From Coprinus comatus (lineage: Eukaryota > Basidiomycota > Agaricomycetes > Agaricales > Agaricaceae): a stretch of 64,000 nt of DNA. Positions 1 through 9,865 of this stretch are shown one piece after another. The DNA lies in NCBI GenBank assembly GCA_034638255.1, contig JAWPGT010000020.1, positions 186,001 to 250,000 of the forward strand, read 5' to 3'. The notes beneath the pieces were generated by a model, which was not told the DNA's origin, made no database searches, and worked only from the letters and a program-made list of their open reading frames with translations. Every line of letters begins with the position of its first letter. The stretch's first letter is position 1. Both the position numbers and the translations under genes were made by a program.

Positions 1-950
1 GCAGCATTCCCAGCACCTTCCCAATTCGCTCTACCCAACTCCAACATAACCTTTCCAATTCTCCAATTCTCAGGAACCTCACTACCTTCAGCTTCAACCA
101 ATCCAAAACATCTATCAAGTGCCAATCTAGCCAACCCCCATTCCTTCTTTTCCTTTGCCTTTTCAAAATTCTCAACATGTCCTTCCAAGATTTTCACTTT
201 GGTTTTCAGTTGATTGGTTTGGATGTAGAGAGGTGATGATGTTATCGATTGTGATGAGGGGCGCGCTGATGATGATGATGCGGATGGTGATGATGATGAC
301 GATGAGGAGGAGGAAGAAGAGAGGACGGAGAGTATAGATGATATAGTTGATAAAGCAGCAGTAGTATTACCTAGAGCCAAATGACATCTAGCCAATCGTA
401 ATAAAATCTTTGCTGAAGGCGAAGATGAAGTTAATGATGAAGCCTGTTGACAATCTTTTAAAGCTAATCGGAATTTTTTCAATCCCATATATGCTGCTGC
501 TCTGTTCGTCAAATAGTTTGGTTCTTCCGGATTTAAACCTATTTTATTGTTATGCTTTAGTTTTAGTTTTTAGGAGGAGAGAAGAACGTACGAATAGCAT
601 CAGAATAAATCTCTACAGCATCAATATACTTTCCACTCTTAAACAATATATTCCCTTTCTCTTTAATCTCTTCTGCCTTTCTCAATCTTTCAACTTTATC
701 TTCTTCACTTTCTTCTTCTTTCTTCTTGTCAATAACACCACCAAAATCAGTTGTTGAACTTCAGTACCAGGTGTATTCGTAGTAGAGCTATTGGGTGGTG
801 GTGGTAGGAGGCGAAACTGATTCTCCTTCATCTTTCAATCCACTCCCATTCAAATTGACATTCCTACAAAACAATATAACGTTCATTTTAATTACGGAAA
901 ACATACGCACATCCACGTATAATGACTCACCCATTCAAAATGTCAACCAT
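1..950 (-). CDS. DnaJ/TPR co-chaperone (DNAJC7/TPR2-like), 5' part of gene
   Basis: Minus-strand gene running off the left edge. The clear part is a tetratricopeptide region. One exon reads ERLRKAEEIKEKGN, a GT-AG intron at 539-591 follows, and the next exon continues RLNPEEPNYLTNRAAAYMGL then AKILLRLARCHLALGN. A poly-Ser linker and a further TPR segment (ending GRANWEGAGNAA) reach base 1. The sequence and the Ser-rich insertion fit fungal DNAJC7-like proteins, in which TPRs precede a C-terminal J domain that binds Hsp70; the J domain would lie outside the window. A likely first exon is 931-950 (MVDILNG) with an intron at 864-930. Between about 700 and 800 the reading frame changes twice (a Thr/Pro-rich tract, then an in-phase stop). 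Either there are further small introns, sequence errors, or an upstream start is wrong. The TPR part itself is clean. Confidence 0.75.
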
Positions 951-1536
951 CTTTCACAAAAAGCGTTTTCTCCAATTTCGTTTATATTAATTATATCCCA
1001 ATCGTATCGCGCGCGTTTTTTTTTTCCTAATTACCTAGGTAAGAGTAGGTAAATGAGTGAGCGGGCGAGTGTGTGCGTGTGTATAATAGCTTGGGAAGGA
1101 GTGAATATCTTGAATGCATACCTACTTAAAAAAACGAAACGCGCGTGTGGTAACGCAAAACACTGTAGAACTCGTATTATTACTATCCCTTTTCCACTTT
1201 CCCTATTCGCTTTGTCCAAAAAAGAAACTCCCAAAAGTTAACGAATAATATGACGTGTGAATATGATGTCAAGGGGTTGTGGTTATAAAGTGTGTGCAGG
1301 TGTAACGGAGAGATATGAAAACAGAGGAGTATGATAAGGTCAAAGAGGGTTGATGGGAGTAGAAAGACAAAGAAGAAGAAGAAAAAAAACTAATTATTTA
1401 AATTACTTAGACCTTAGGGACTATTGTTTATCCCACGCGTCAATTATAAAGTGTAGTGTCTTCCCTTCTCTCACGCCCAACGCACATTATTTTTAAAATA
1501 ATAATAAAATGGGTAAAAATAAAAATAAGAAAATGA
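951..1536. other. Intergenic region upstream of the DnaJ/TPR gene
   Basis: This stretch holds the 5' flank of the minus-strand TPR gene and the 5' flank of the tRNA. Pyrimidine- and purine-rich tracts and short AT-rich blocks are visible. The open frames here have no codon pattern or similarity that I can recognise. Confidence 0.5.
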
Positions 1537-1610
1537 GGCCGACTAGCTCAGCTGGTTAGAGCGTCGTGCTAATAACGCGAAGGTCTTGGGTTCGATCCCC
1601 ACGTTGGCCA
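1537..1610 (+). tRNA. tRNA-Ile (anticodon AAU)
   Basis: A 74-nt cloverleaf without intron. The acceptor stem GGCCGAC pairs with GTTGGCC. The D arm is GCTC...GAGC, and the anticodon stem TCGTG/CGCGA closes the loop CTAATAA (anticodon AAT). The T arm contains GGTTCGATCC, the B box. The discriminator base is A at 1610. It is identical base for base to the copy at 39928-40001. The anticodon loop matches other fungal tRNA-Ile(AAU). Confidence 0.97.
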
Positions 1611-1632
1611 TCTAAATTCTTTTCTAACTCCC

Positions 1633-1640
1633 TTTTTTTT
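1633..1640 (+). terminator. RNA polymerase III terminator of tRNA-Ile
   Basis: Run of eight T residues 22 bases after the tRNA 3' end, the usual Pol III stop signal. Confidence 0.8.
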
Positions 1641-2249
1641 ATTGGTTTTACTTATTATGAACAAAACCCCCTGACAAGTTGTATGCCGTTGCAGGTTGTT
1701 TTACTTACCATTATTTTATTTTTTTGGTAAGTCAGAGGGGGTTCTTGTATTAATCACCTATTGTCAATTTTTTGTTTCTCAGAAGAGGATATAGAAAATA
1801 CGTCAAGCTGACTTTAGTACCAGGCCAAGTATGAAAGATGATTGGCTGGAAGGCATTTTTAAGTGAGAAGTAGAAACGGCATCATATTCTAGCACCCCAA
1901 AAACATCAGTGGTACATGTGCATGTATACTCGGAACATGAACATGGGCTTGATCTTAAAATCACTCCGCAGATTTGAAGATATACGTTCAAGTTTCTTTC
2001 ACCTGAGGCTAGGCCTAATTGGTCATTCTAACCCCTTTTTGACTTGATGGGTACATACTACTACTACTCAACCTCAAAATCTTCCTGGAGGAACTACTTT
2101 ACAGCGATACTCATCAAATAGAATCCCAATTCTAAGTATACATACATAGTGTAGTACCCATACAAGTATTGCTATTCCTATTCAAAATGTTTGAAGGGAG
2201 GTGGATACTGGGTTGATTGACGTTGAAGAAGTTGGAAGAGTTGAAGGAG
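1641..2249. other. Intergenic, no gene seen
   Basis: No coding region or RNA is recognised. The region lies between the tRNA terminator and a relic of the repeat family; its right end may hold more of that relic in unreadable form. Confidence 0.4.
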
Positions 2250-2442
2250 AAACGGAAATGCGAATCCACCCCGATCGGTGATTGGCTCCTGGTATGCAGG
2301 TCTACAAGACATTTAGTCACTTCTACAACCTAGATGATGTCAACAAGCAAATGCAGCCAACACAATCAGCCAGCGAGCTTCCAACAAATGAAGATGGAAG
2401 CCCTTTTGAACTGGTTATAGATGATCGACAAAGTAAGGGTTT
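2250..2442 (+). pseudogene. Relic of a B-type repeat-family gene (second exon)
   Basis: The readable part gives GMQVYKTFSHFYNLDD, then a Pro/Gln-rich stretch, then DDRQ followed by a GTAAG donor. This matches exon 2 of genes B and D (APGTQVYKTFDRFYNLED ... DDRQ) in order and in splice position. Just upstream, NANPPR can be read in another frame, so at least one indel separates the two parts. No first exon and no downstream modules follow; instead an unrelated minus-strand gene begins. I read it as the stump of a third B-type gene. It shows that the family once extended about 10 kb left of the intact pairs. Confidence 0.7.
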
Positions 2443-2638
2443 TTCATTGTTGCTGGGAGGAGAAGATGCAGGTAGAGAGGTGTTGACTCTATTCTACATA
2501 AAGTTTTACAGCTGACATTACTAATCGACATCAATCATCAAAACATACAAGAAACCAACACTTTTTTGTATTCATGAGCGAAGCATTAGATACCAAGCTC
2601 TTCAAAGGTTATACTATCTCTGAGCTCTCTTCTTCTTT

Positions 2639-3564
2639 TCATAATTTGTCCGCATCCCTCCAAAGCTTTTCTTCTACTCTTGCCATTCTTTCTTCTACTC
2701 TTGCCGTTCTCTCTTCTCCTCTTATTCGGCTTTCTTGTTCCCTCCATTCTTTCTCCTCTTCCCTCGCCTTGTGATTTACTCTCCCCTTTTTCCAAATGGC
2801 AGAAACCTCGACATAAAGGCTCCTAGTGGTCCTAGCACTCGGATACTCACAAACGTGGAATATGACATAAAGATTCACTCCAGCTCCAGATTCAACAGAA
2901 ACCTCGGGAGTGATATATTGATTATCAATATAATGATTCCAATTCTCATCTCTCCCATTCTGTTTAATGGAAAGTGAAGTCGAAAGCCTTAATGCCTTTT
3001 CATAATCAACCATCAAAGGACAATAATCCACCCTACTTCCAGTACCATCTTTCAACTTGTACACCCTGGAAAAATCGAAATTCTGAGCAAGTATTCCTTC
3101 AGGTAACGATTGAGTTGTAAGAATTGTATCGGTTTGAATTGTTGAATTTTTAGTATCAAATGTCGTTGCATACTTGATCATATAGTTCAAGCCAAGAAGA
3201 GTCGGTTGTTTGATTTCCGGGAAAGGAATTTGGACGCAAAGAGACCAACTGGAAAGTGAAATATTTGGGTTTTGTTGGAACGATCCATAAGTATATACCA
3301 AACGTTCATCGTCATTGATATTATGAGGAGAAGGATAGATTGGGAAATCGCCAGGTTTATCACTGGTTATTCCAGGAATGCATCCTCTGCGACTGGAACC
3401 CCCTAACATGCATATGGTAGATGCAGAAAGGGACATGGGTAGCAAGTAACCTGGGATGGGTAGAGTTGTGGTCTTGTCCAGAATTTTATGTTTAAGTTTG
3501 AAGAGCCTTCTTATACAAGCTAAGAAATTCAAAATTACTCACAATAGAGTCTAGACGATATACC
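2639..3564 (-). CDS. Unknown protein with C-terminal charged coiled coil
   Basis: The main exon (2639-3472) is a long, clean open frame of about 277 codons. A GT-AG intron at 3473-3542 joins it to a short exon (3543-3564) in phase; further 5' exons are unresolved. The body is not recognisable: it has mixed strands and many Thr/Ser, and reads PIPGYLLPMSLSAST, SLCVQIPFPEIKQ and TPEVSVESGAGVNLYVIFHV. The last 45 residues are highly charged (KAREEEKEWREQE, then the near repeat RTARVEER/RMARVEEK) and should form a coiled coil. I see no signal peptide in the visible part and no transmembrane helix. It lies against a decayed repeat-family fragment on the other strand. Real coding is likely from length and splice-site fit; function is unknown. 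Confidence 0.6.
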
Positions 3565-3699
3565 CTGTAGGGAAATCTTATCTTAATAATGATCAGTAAG
3601 TTGTAATAATAAGTTGTTCTTCCAATCGAAACACTTTGCAACTGGTAAGCTTCATGCGTCACATCCAAAATAGGTCTTTCCAATGGTCACCGATCAATA

Positions 3700-5461
3700 A
3701 TATAGGCCAAATATAGGCTTCCCAGAGGCGACCTATGTCAATTTGGCACCCATCGTTGACAACTAAGTGGGAACATCCAAAGGGGGAGATGATTATCAAG
3801 AATCGATGCTTCTATACATTTAAGGTTTTTTGGTCTGACAATTATCATTGTGTTCTTTGATATTTTAAACCCTCATGATGTTCCTCAAGTTCTCAGGGTT
3901 GTAAGTATTTATGAATATATCTCATATTCGTGTCATGATTATCCGGGAATTCAGTGATGCGGCAGCCTATAGATGATCAAGCTTTAGGTTGGAGAGATCG
4001 TTTTGCGAGTTTCTCAAACTCAAACTCGGAATTGACAAAGTCAAAATCAAAACCAAAATTGATCGAGTGCGAATTCTGGGTTGACCAATTATCTAGTAAG
4101 GAATGTGGTCCATCAAATGCTTAGGCTTCCTGAGATGTTGCAGATGATGATCTTGTTGCAAGGTGTTTCTATGTATTATATGGAATAATCACAGTGTGAA
4201 TTATTTTTCTTTTTTCTTCTTTTGCCTTTTTCTTTCTTGTCTTTGTAGGCGACGGATGAAGAGGGATGAAGTGGAATTGTTACTTGGGGAAGAGGATGAG
4301 AAGAGCCGAGGAGGTGTTTGGAGTTTTTACATTTTGGTAAGGGTGCTTTGGATAGTGGTAGTGTAGGCCATGTTCAAGGTTGGAAGTAAAACGAAGGATG
4401 AGTGCATTTTTTTTTTTTTACCTTAGTGTCAAATAATGATGTACGTTTATGTGTTTAGGTATATTCTTTCAATGCTTAATGGGGAAAAACGAAAACTTGA
4501 TTTTTCACTCTGTCAGCGGTACTTCTGGAATACAATCACACACACACATCGGGTCCCCTACATAGTGACTCGTGTTGACGTTTGGGACCGATTTAGTCTA
4601 CCTGAGGACTTCCGATAAAGCGGGACTTTTGATATATATAATTACGGGTGTGAAACCTTGTTCCAATACAACCCCGTGTTAGGGTATGGGGATTGTTGGT
4701 GTGTAGATTTGTAGGCGTTTAGTGGCCGTAATAAAGGTTGCGTGTAAGTAATTAGTGATGGTATCATTGTTCGAAACTTCGATTTAGTAAAATGGTTACT
4801 TTGTTACCATCTTGATAATGATTTTCAAACATTCACGGGTCCACGCGGCGCTTATAATTAGTTGGTTACCGCACACATGCCAATAATAAGTCCAAGTGTT
4901 ACGAAGACACGAAATTTAAGCGGTTCGCTTCCTATACCTGCAAAAACCTTGCGAGAGTCTGTAGACTCTGGCGCAACTTCTATATATTATGTTCAACCTG
5001 TGGTTGTATTATAAGCGTTGCAGTTTTGCTGTAGTTTAGCACTCTAAATTTATTGATCTTATTATTATACTAGTATGTACATCATACAATGTCATTTGAT
5101 CAGTGATAACCTGCCAGGCCCAGGGGTTTCGCCACAATGGTACTCCCGTACCTATTGGATTCATCTCCCAATAATAGACGGGCACGTTATACCAACTATG
5201 TGCTGCGCAATTCCTGAAAAAAATGTCGACATGGTGTTTTTTGGCCGTTGTGCGATAATATATGCATGTAATTTTATGCGAACACAACGCATGGAATTTT
5301 TAAAACATACCCGATGAATTATTAATAAGGATCAATTCGGTTTCCAAACGTATTTGAGACCGACGTTCTTTGCAGGTGTTTGGTTCCCTAGTTAGTGTTT
5401 CCCCCACCTAACTACTATTCTCTCTCTCAACTCGTTGATTACTTCCACCCCTCGTTATAAA
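3700..5461. other. Gene-poor stretch before the lectin gene
   Basis: About 1.7 kb without a convincing gene. Open frames of 60-83 codons on both strands overlap each other and show no recognisable motif. A perfect 7-bp hairpin (AGAGTCT GT AGACTCT, 4954-4969) and T-rich tracts near 4200 and 4410 are visible. The last 150 bases are pyrimidine-rich and probably form the promoter and leader of the lectin gene. Confidence 0.4.
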
Positions 5462-6442
5462 ATGCGTGGCTTCACTATCACTGCTAGTATTGTGGGTCTT
5501 GCTGGATTGGTGTCTGGACAGATACTCGGAGACCCAATTACAAGCTCCGTTACCACTTTCGACTCTTCCCCAGGTGTACCTAGTATCACCTCTACGATTG
5601 CTACTTCTTCCGTTACTACCATTTCCGACTCTTCACCTGGTGTACCAGGAGGAACAGCCACTGCTTCTTCCACCACTGCATCAGGTACTGCCAGTGTTAC
5701 AACAATTAGTAACACATCCCCTGGAAGTACAACGGCTATCACTACTTCTTCCTCTGGGACAATAACTGCCACTACTGTGACACCCACCACTGCTCCCCCA
5801 ACTTCTACTCCGGCACCTGGATACACAATCCATCCAAATGGGGTCACTGGAAAGTGTTTGGAGGTTCGAGGGGCTGTTTTGGCCAACGGTACTCCTGTTC
5901 AAATGTTTGTGATTATCTTCCTTTAGCTTTAGGACAGGAAGCTAATCATAAGCTTCTTCAATGGTATAATTTATCTTTAGCTTTGACTGCAATGGTACTG
6001 CAGCTCAAGGTGGACTATCGCCTATGGAGAAGGTCAAGTTCGCTTGGCTGGTACTGATTTCTGTTTGGATGCGGTTCCAGTGAGTACTATTTTACTTCGC
6101 CCCCCGGAGCTACTATTAGTGATTAATAATGGTATCTCCCCCCCCTCTTATAGCCCCAGCAAATGGTGTTGGAATGAAGATTTGGCAATGCTTCGCTGGG
6201 CTTGCTGCTCAGACTTGGTTCTACACTCCTGATAACAGGATTGCTCTCAGTGGTCAAGGTGAGACCTCGACGACAAATGGGCAGCTAGCACCCCCACGGT
6301 TTTTGGAACGATATTGATGTTGTCATTATATATAGGACAATGCTTGGATTTACCTAGTGGCGATTTGACCAATACTAACCAGGTTCAAACTTGGCAATGC
6401 ACAGATAACAATGTCAACCAGATCTGGGTTTTGCTCAATTAG
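5462..6442 (+). CDS. Secreted Ser/Thr-rich protein with C-terminal ricin-B-type lectin domain; frame lesions
   Basis: The start at 5462 gives a signal peptide (MRGFTITASIVGLAGLVSG). A linker of about 95 residues follows, rich in Ser, Thr and Pro with repeated SSPGVP blocks, as in O-glycosylated fungal wall or secreted proteins. The C-terminal domain has ricin-B (beta-trefoil) hallmarks: GKCLEVRG, IFDCNGTAAQ, FCLDAVP, NGVGMKIWQCFAG, QCLDLPSGDL, then QTWQCTDNNVNQIW with QxW motifs. Introns: GTTTGT...TTTAG near 5900-5970, GTGAGT...ATAG near 6080-6150, and GTGAGA...ATATAG near 6260-6336. Two single bases seem missing: after TAAQ (about 6012), where WTIAYGEGQV continues in another frame, and at the donor near 6080. 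The gene is either recently broken or mis-sequenced. Such proteins bind glycans outside the cell; no catalytic domain is present. Confidence 0.7.
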
Positions 6443-6788
6443 TAGATTGTTTAATGAGGTCCTGATCAAAGCTATTTTGAATGTCAGCCGAAGGCAAAGT
6501 TCTAGCTATAGTAGTTACGATGCAGTGGACGGTAAATACCACAATGATTGTAATATTACCATTGTGTCTCATATGTAACGAACTATGGACGAATTCTCAG
6601 TATTATGTATAGATGATTCGCTGCTTTAAGTGCTGGATCATTAGTAAGGGTGTATCGGACATAGTAACGTGTAAGGAGGTCATAGGTCTGGCAGCTCGCG
6701 AGCCGGCTACCTGCACTTCATTTTGAACCATGTTCCTTTTCGTTCTTGTACATATGAAGTAATGGGATCTTTTAATCTTCTCTGGAAC

Positions 6789-6960
6789 TACCTCAGTCTG
6801 GACACTTGTCCTTGGGAGGGTAATGTTACAAATGCGAATTAACGCATTGCCTGTACCATTGGGCCAAATCGCTGAATCCGTAGCCATACTACTTGTTGAA
6901 ACGTTTCGAAGCGGGCTGTTTGAGAATATCTTCAAGTGCAGCATCAACGGTAATTTGAAC
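6789..6960 (-). pseudogene. Relic of first module of an A-type repeat gene
   Basis: The minus strand reads VDAALEDILKQPASKRFNK, stop, YGYGFSDLA, matching genes A and C (VALEEILKELASKRFSRYYGYEFSDLASE). The following DNA still resembles the GNICNITPPENGQVS segment but is split by stops and shifts. No other exon remains. It lies immediately left of the FunK1 relic, on the opposite strand. With the relic at 2250 it marks a decayed gene pair. Confidence 0.75.
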
Positions 6961-6980
6961 TCCGTCCACTCGTGGGAAAT

Positions 6981-9229
6981 ATGACCGGTCCGCAAATTTC
7001 AGCCAACAAAGTGATGTACAACCTCGTACAACCCTTGGTGCTGTCTCCAACCAAGAGAATAGCTCTCACTTATGACCAGGATTGGCAGAAAGTGGTTGCA
7101 GCTGCTACATCAAAGAATGTGGATATACTCCAAGAATTCCTTAACCTGCTAGGTGACAGTGCCGACGAAGGTTTTACAAACCCTCAGGTTAAAAAGGCTC
7201 TCAAACACCTCTCCTTCGCCTCCGCAGCAGATACCGTATGCACCATTAACTCTTTCCTACAAACAATATCAAACCCCAGTCCATCCTATACATCAACCAC
7301 AAACTGCTTCTGTATATCAACCGAAGGGAATAAGAATCCCTACACGCACCCGATTGGCACCAAGACCAAACCAGACGTCGTTTTTACCTATCAAGACTCC
7401 CTGACATCCTTAGATTGGTTTGACATCAAAGCTGTTGGCGAATTCGAATCAACGTGTTCAATCGAGTCTGACACAACCGCTTAGCCAAATTACCTCATAT
7501 TACCATTACCTTCTTCAAGCTCGCCTTGACCTTATATCTGTTCCTGGCCTACTTATCAAGAAATCGGGTGATATATGCTTTATATTGTATGATTTGAATG
7601 GCGTAAAGAGGACATCTTTCGTTTCCAAAGGTCATCAAAAACGCAACCGTCTCTTATACACATTCATTCTGCGTCTTCTGCGTGGGCCTCAGGGCGATAA
7701 CACTATACAACGCTATCCCAGAAACGCGAGTAAAGGTGAACCAAGATCTAATATCAAGGCGACCATCAAAGGAAAGAAGGTCATCCTATCAAATTGCTCT
7801 TTGCTACCCATCAAAGGGATTGGTAACAGACGTAGTTGCGTATTTAAATGTAGGGATCCAATTAACCTGGAGGGACGAGCTGTGCGAATTGTCAAAGAGC
7901 AGTACTGCCAAACCGAACGTCGGTTTTCTGAGAAGGACATTTTGAATTATATACATGGAAAGGAGAACATTTCCAGGTGTCGTTTACGCAGTGTTTGTGG
8001 AAGAATTGAAGGATGAGTTAGGAGACCGTACAAGAATTCGAACAGGTTTTCAGGATTATGGAAGGGATTTTATGGACCTCAAAACTCCGCGCGATGTTCT
8101 TATCGCCCTTTATGACTTTCTGGAAAGTAAGTGCATTCGTAATACCGGTCAAAGTAATAACTGAGTTCTTTCCCTTCTACTAGTTACCCGTGCGCTCTAC
8201 ATGAAACATCACGTCCTACACCAGGACCTCAGCCCCGGAAATGTAGTTATTCTGCCCAAAAGTTCTGAACGTAGGAACCTCGGTCGATCTTTGTCTGTTT
8301 GTTTTGTAAGCTAGCTACTGAATAAAGGGTAAAGATTTAAAATCCTCATGAAGCGTACTGCCTCTCATTCAACGTTTCAACCTCTGTGTAGCGAAAATGA
8401 TCCATATGCGACAAGCACGCTATTGTTTGATTTCGGGCTATCGGCTATTTCTAGTGCTGACATTTAGCTAGGGAATACCGGTATTCATCGCACGAGCTGT
8501 CCATCGGGACGGGCCAATCCCTGCGCTAGACTCACCCCTTATTAGGTTTTACTATCCGCCTGTGCTCGATCCAAAAACCGAGGAGAGATATAGAGAAGTA
8601 TTCTTGACACGCATGGAGACGTTCAACAGATCCGGATATGTTGACCTTCCTGTCAGCCCGCTGGACAATGGGACTTGGCACGAACTCCAACATGATGCAG
8701 AATCCTGTTTTTTTATGTTATACTGGTGGTGCATTTTTGCCAATCCTGGTAATTTCCCCGAAAGACCATTATCAAGTTTCCTTTACGATCAACTTCTCCC
8801 AAGAGGCCAAGAACAATACGATGAACGCACCAAAATCTTTTCGGGACAGTTACCTGCTGACCTAATTGTTCCTAGGTATAGGGCGCTCAGTGGTTTACTC
8901 CTGGATATGGCCAAACAAATAGCACATGACCATTATTGGGCGAAAGATGTTGTTTTACAGAATAAAGAATGTGTCCATGAGGGTTTCCAGTGTCTCATTA
9001 TCAACTTCTTCGTGGCAAACCAAGACACGGATTTTACGAACCTTGAAAAGAGTGCGGAAAACCGAAAACTTGATAGACCTATTACAAGTGTACCAGTTTC
9101 TTCACTGTACATACAAAGCTTGAATATACCTTCTGACGGAACTCGAAACGCATCAGTAAAAGGGGAAACCCTTTACTTCCGTCTTTTGTGTCTTGAGAAG
9201 ACACCCCCCGCTACCTTTGTATGGCAATA
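6981..9229 (+). pseudogene. FunK1-like fungal protein kinase, broken
   Basis: Long stretches read as a fungal FunK1-type kinase. The N-terminal part has QISANKVMYNLVQPLV and GTKTKPDVVFTYQDS ... VGEFEST. The middle has SVPGLLIKKSG and FPGVVYAVFVEELKDE. The catalytic loop is YMKHHVLHQDLSPGNVVI (HQD in place of HRD, Asp and Asn kept), then LLFDFGLSAIS, and the late lobe has PVFIARAVHRDGPIPALDSP. A good GT-AG intron splits FLE and ITRALYMKH (near 8130-8185). At least three lesions are seen: a shift near 7455, a shift near 7970, and a stop plus shift near 8475. The right end coincides with an LTR insertion at 9230. The pattern of separate lesions favours a true pseudogene. FunK1 kinases are expanded in mushrooms and often lie in variable regions. 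Confidence 0.8.
9225..9229. repeat. Target-site duplication (left) of solo LTR 1
   Basis: CAATA directly before the TGTAACCGG end of the element; the same five bases follow the other end at 9445-9449. Confidence 0.9.
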
Positions 9230-9444
9230 TGTAACCGGTCGTAGGGTTACAAGTGGGTGATATTCTTACACGTAGTTGAACAGCAGCTGATTCTGCACGG
9301 TCTCTGTATTTCAGAGTCGAAAAGGTAAGAATTAAGTACATCGTAACTAGATCCAACGTCTTGTAAAGGGCGTTGGACAAATAATAATAAACTTTCAAAA
9401 ATAAACATAACAGATGACGTATTAAGTCATCTCTACCCGTTACA
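9230..9444 (-). mobile_element. Solo LTR 1 (215 bp) of an LTR retrotransposon
   Basis: The element begins TGTAACCGGT and ends ACCCGTTACA, that is TG...CA ends with matching inverted termini, and is flanked by the perfect 5-bp duplication CAATA. Reverse-complemented, it is closely similar along its length to 18828-19053, including an internal palindromic block around ATGACTTAATACGTCAT. No gag, pol or primer-binding region lies beside it, so it is a solo LTR. It entered at the end of the kinase relic. Confidence 0.92.
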
Positions 9445-9449
9445 CAATA

Positions 9450-9865
9450 TTAAGGCATAAGACGTTGACAAAGCCAAAGACCTCAAAGGCAATTTTCAAG
9501 GTATGCTTATTTTACTGATGCGTCCTCTCCTAGTTGGAAGCCTAACAGGATCTTCGGAGGAGGACAGGAAAAAGGTGTTCCTCTTTGTTCTCTCGTTATC
9601 CCAGCAAGAGGTCGTGGGATCGTTTAACCTTTGCTTGATCAATGAATTATGAGAGGCCCTTACGTTATCAACGTTCACCTCAATAATTTATGACTTAAAT
9701 CATCCATCAATATACTATCAATAATTACATTATCAAGGTTCATTTACACTACGAATAACCCCTTGGTTAAGTAGCCATGACCAAATCATAAATTGATGGA
9801 AATTCGTTCATATTTGTTTACATAAAGCATTCTTGTAAATACCAAGGAAATTATTACAACTTTGA
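9450..9865. other. Spacer between solo LTR 1 and gene A
   Basis: AT-rich, no gene seen. It should contain the 3' untranslated region of gene A (minus strand). Confidence 0.4.

Noticed and set aside
5466..5902. Long open frames overlapping the lectin gene in other frames and on the other strand
   Set aside because: They are shadows of the Ser/Thr-rich repeats; the +frame with signal peptide and lectin motifs explains the region.
9153..9398. 81-codon minus-strand frame and its match at 18862-19047
   Set aside because: The similarity is due to the two copies of the solo LTR, not to a protein.
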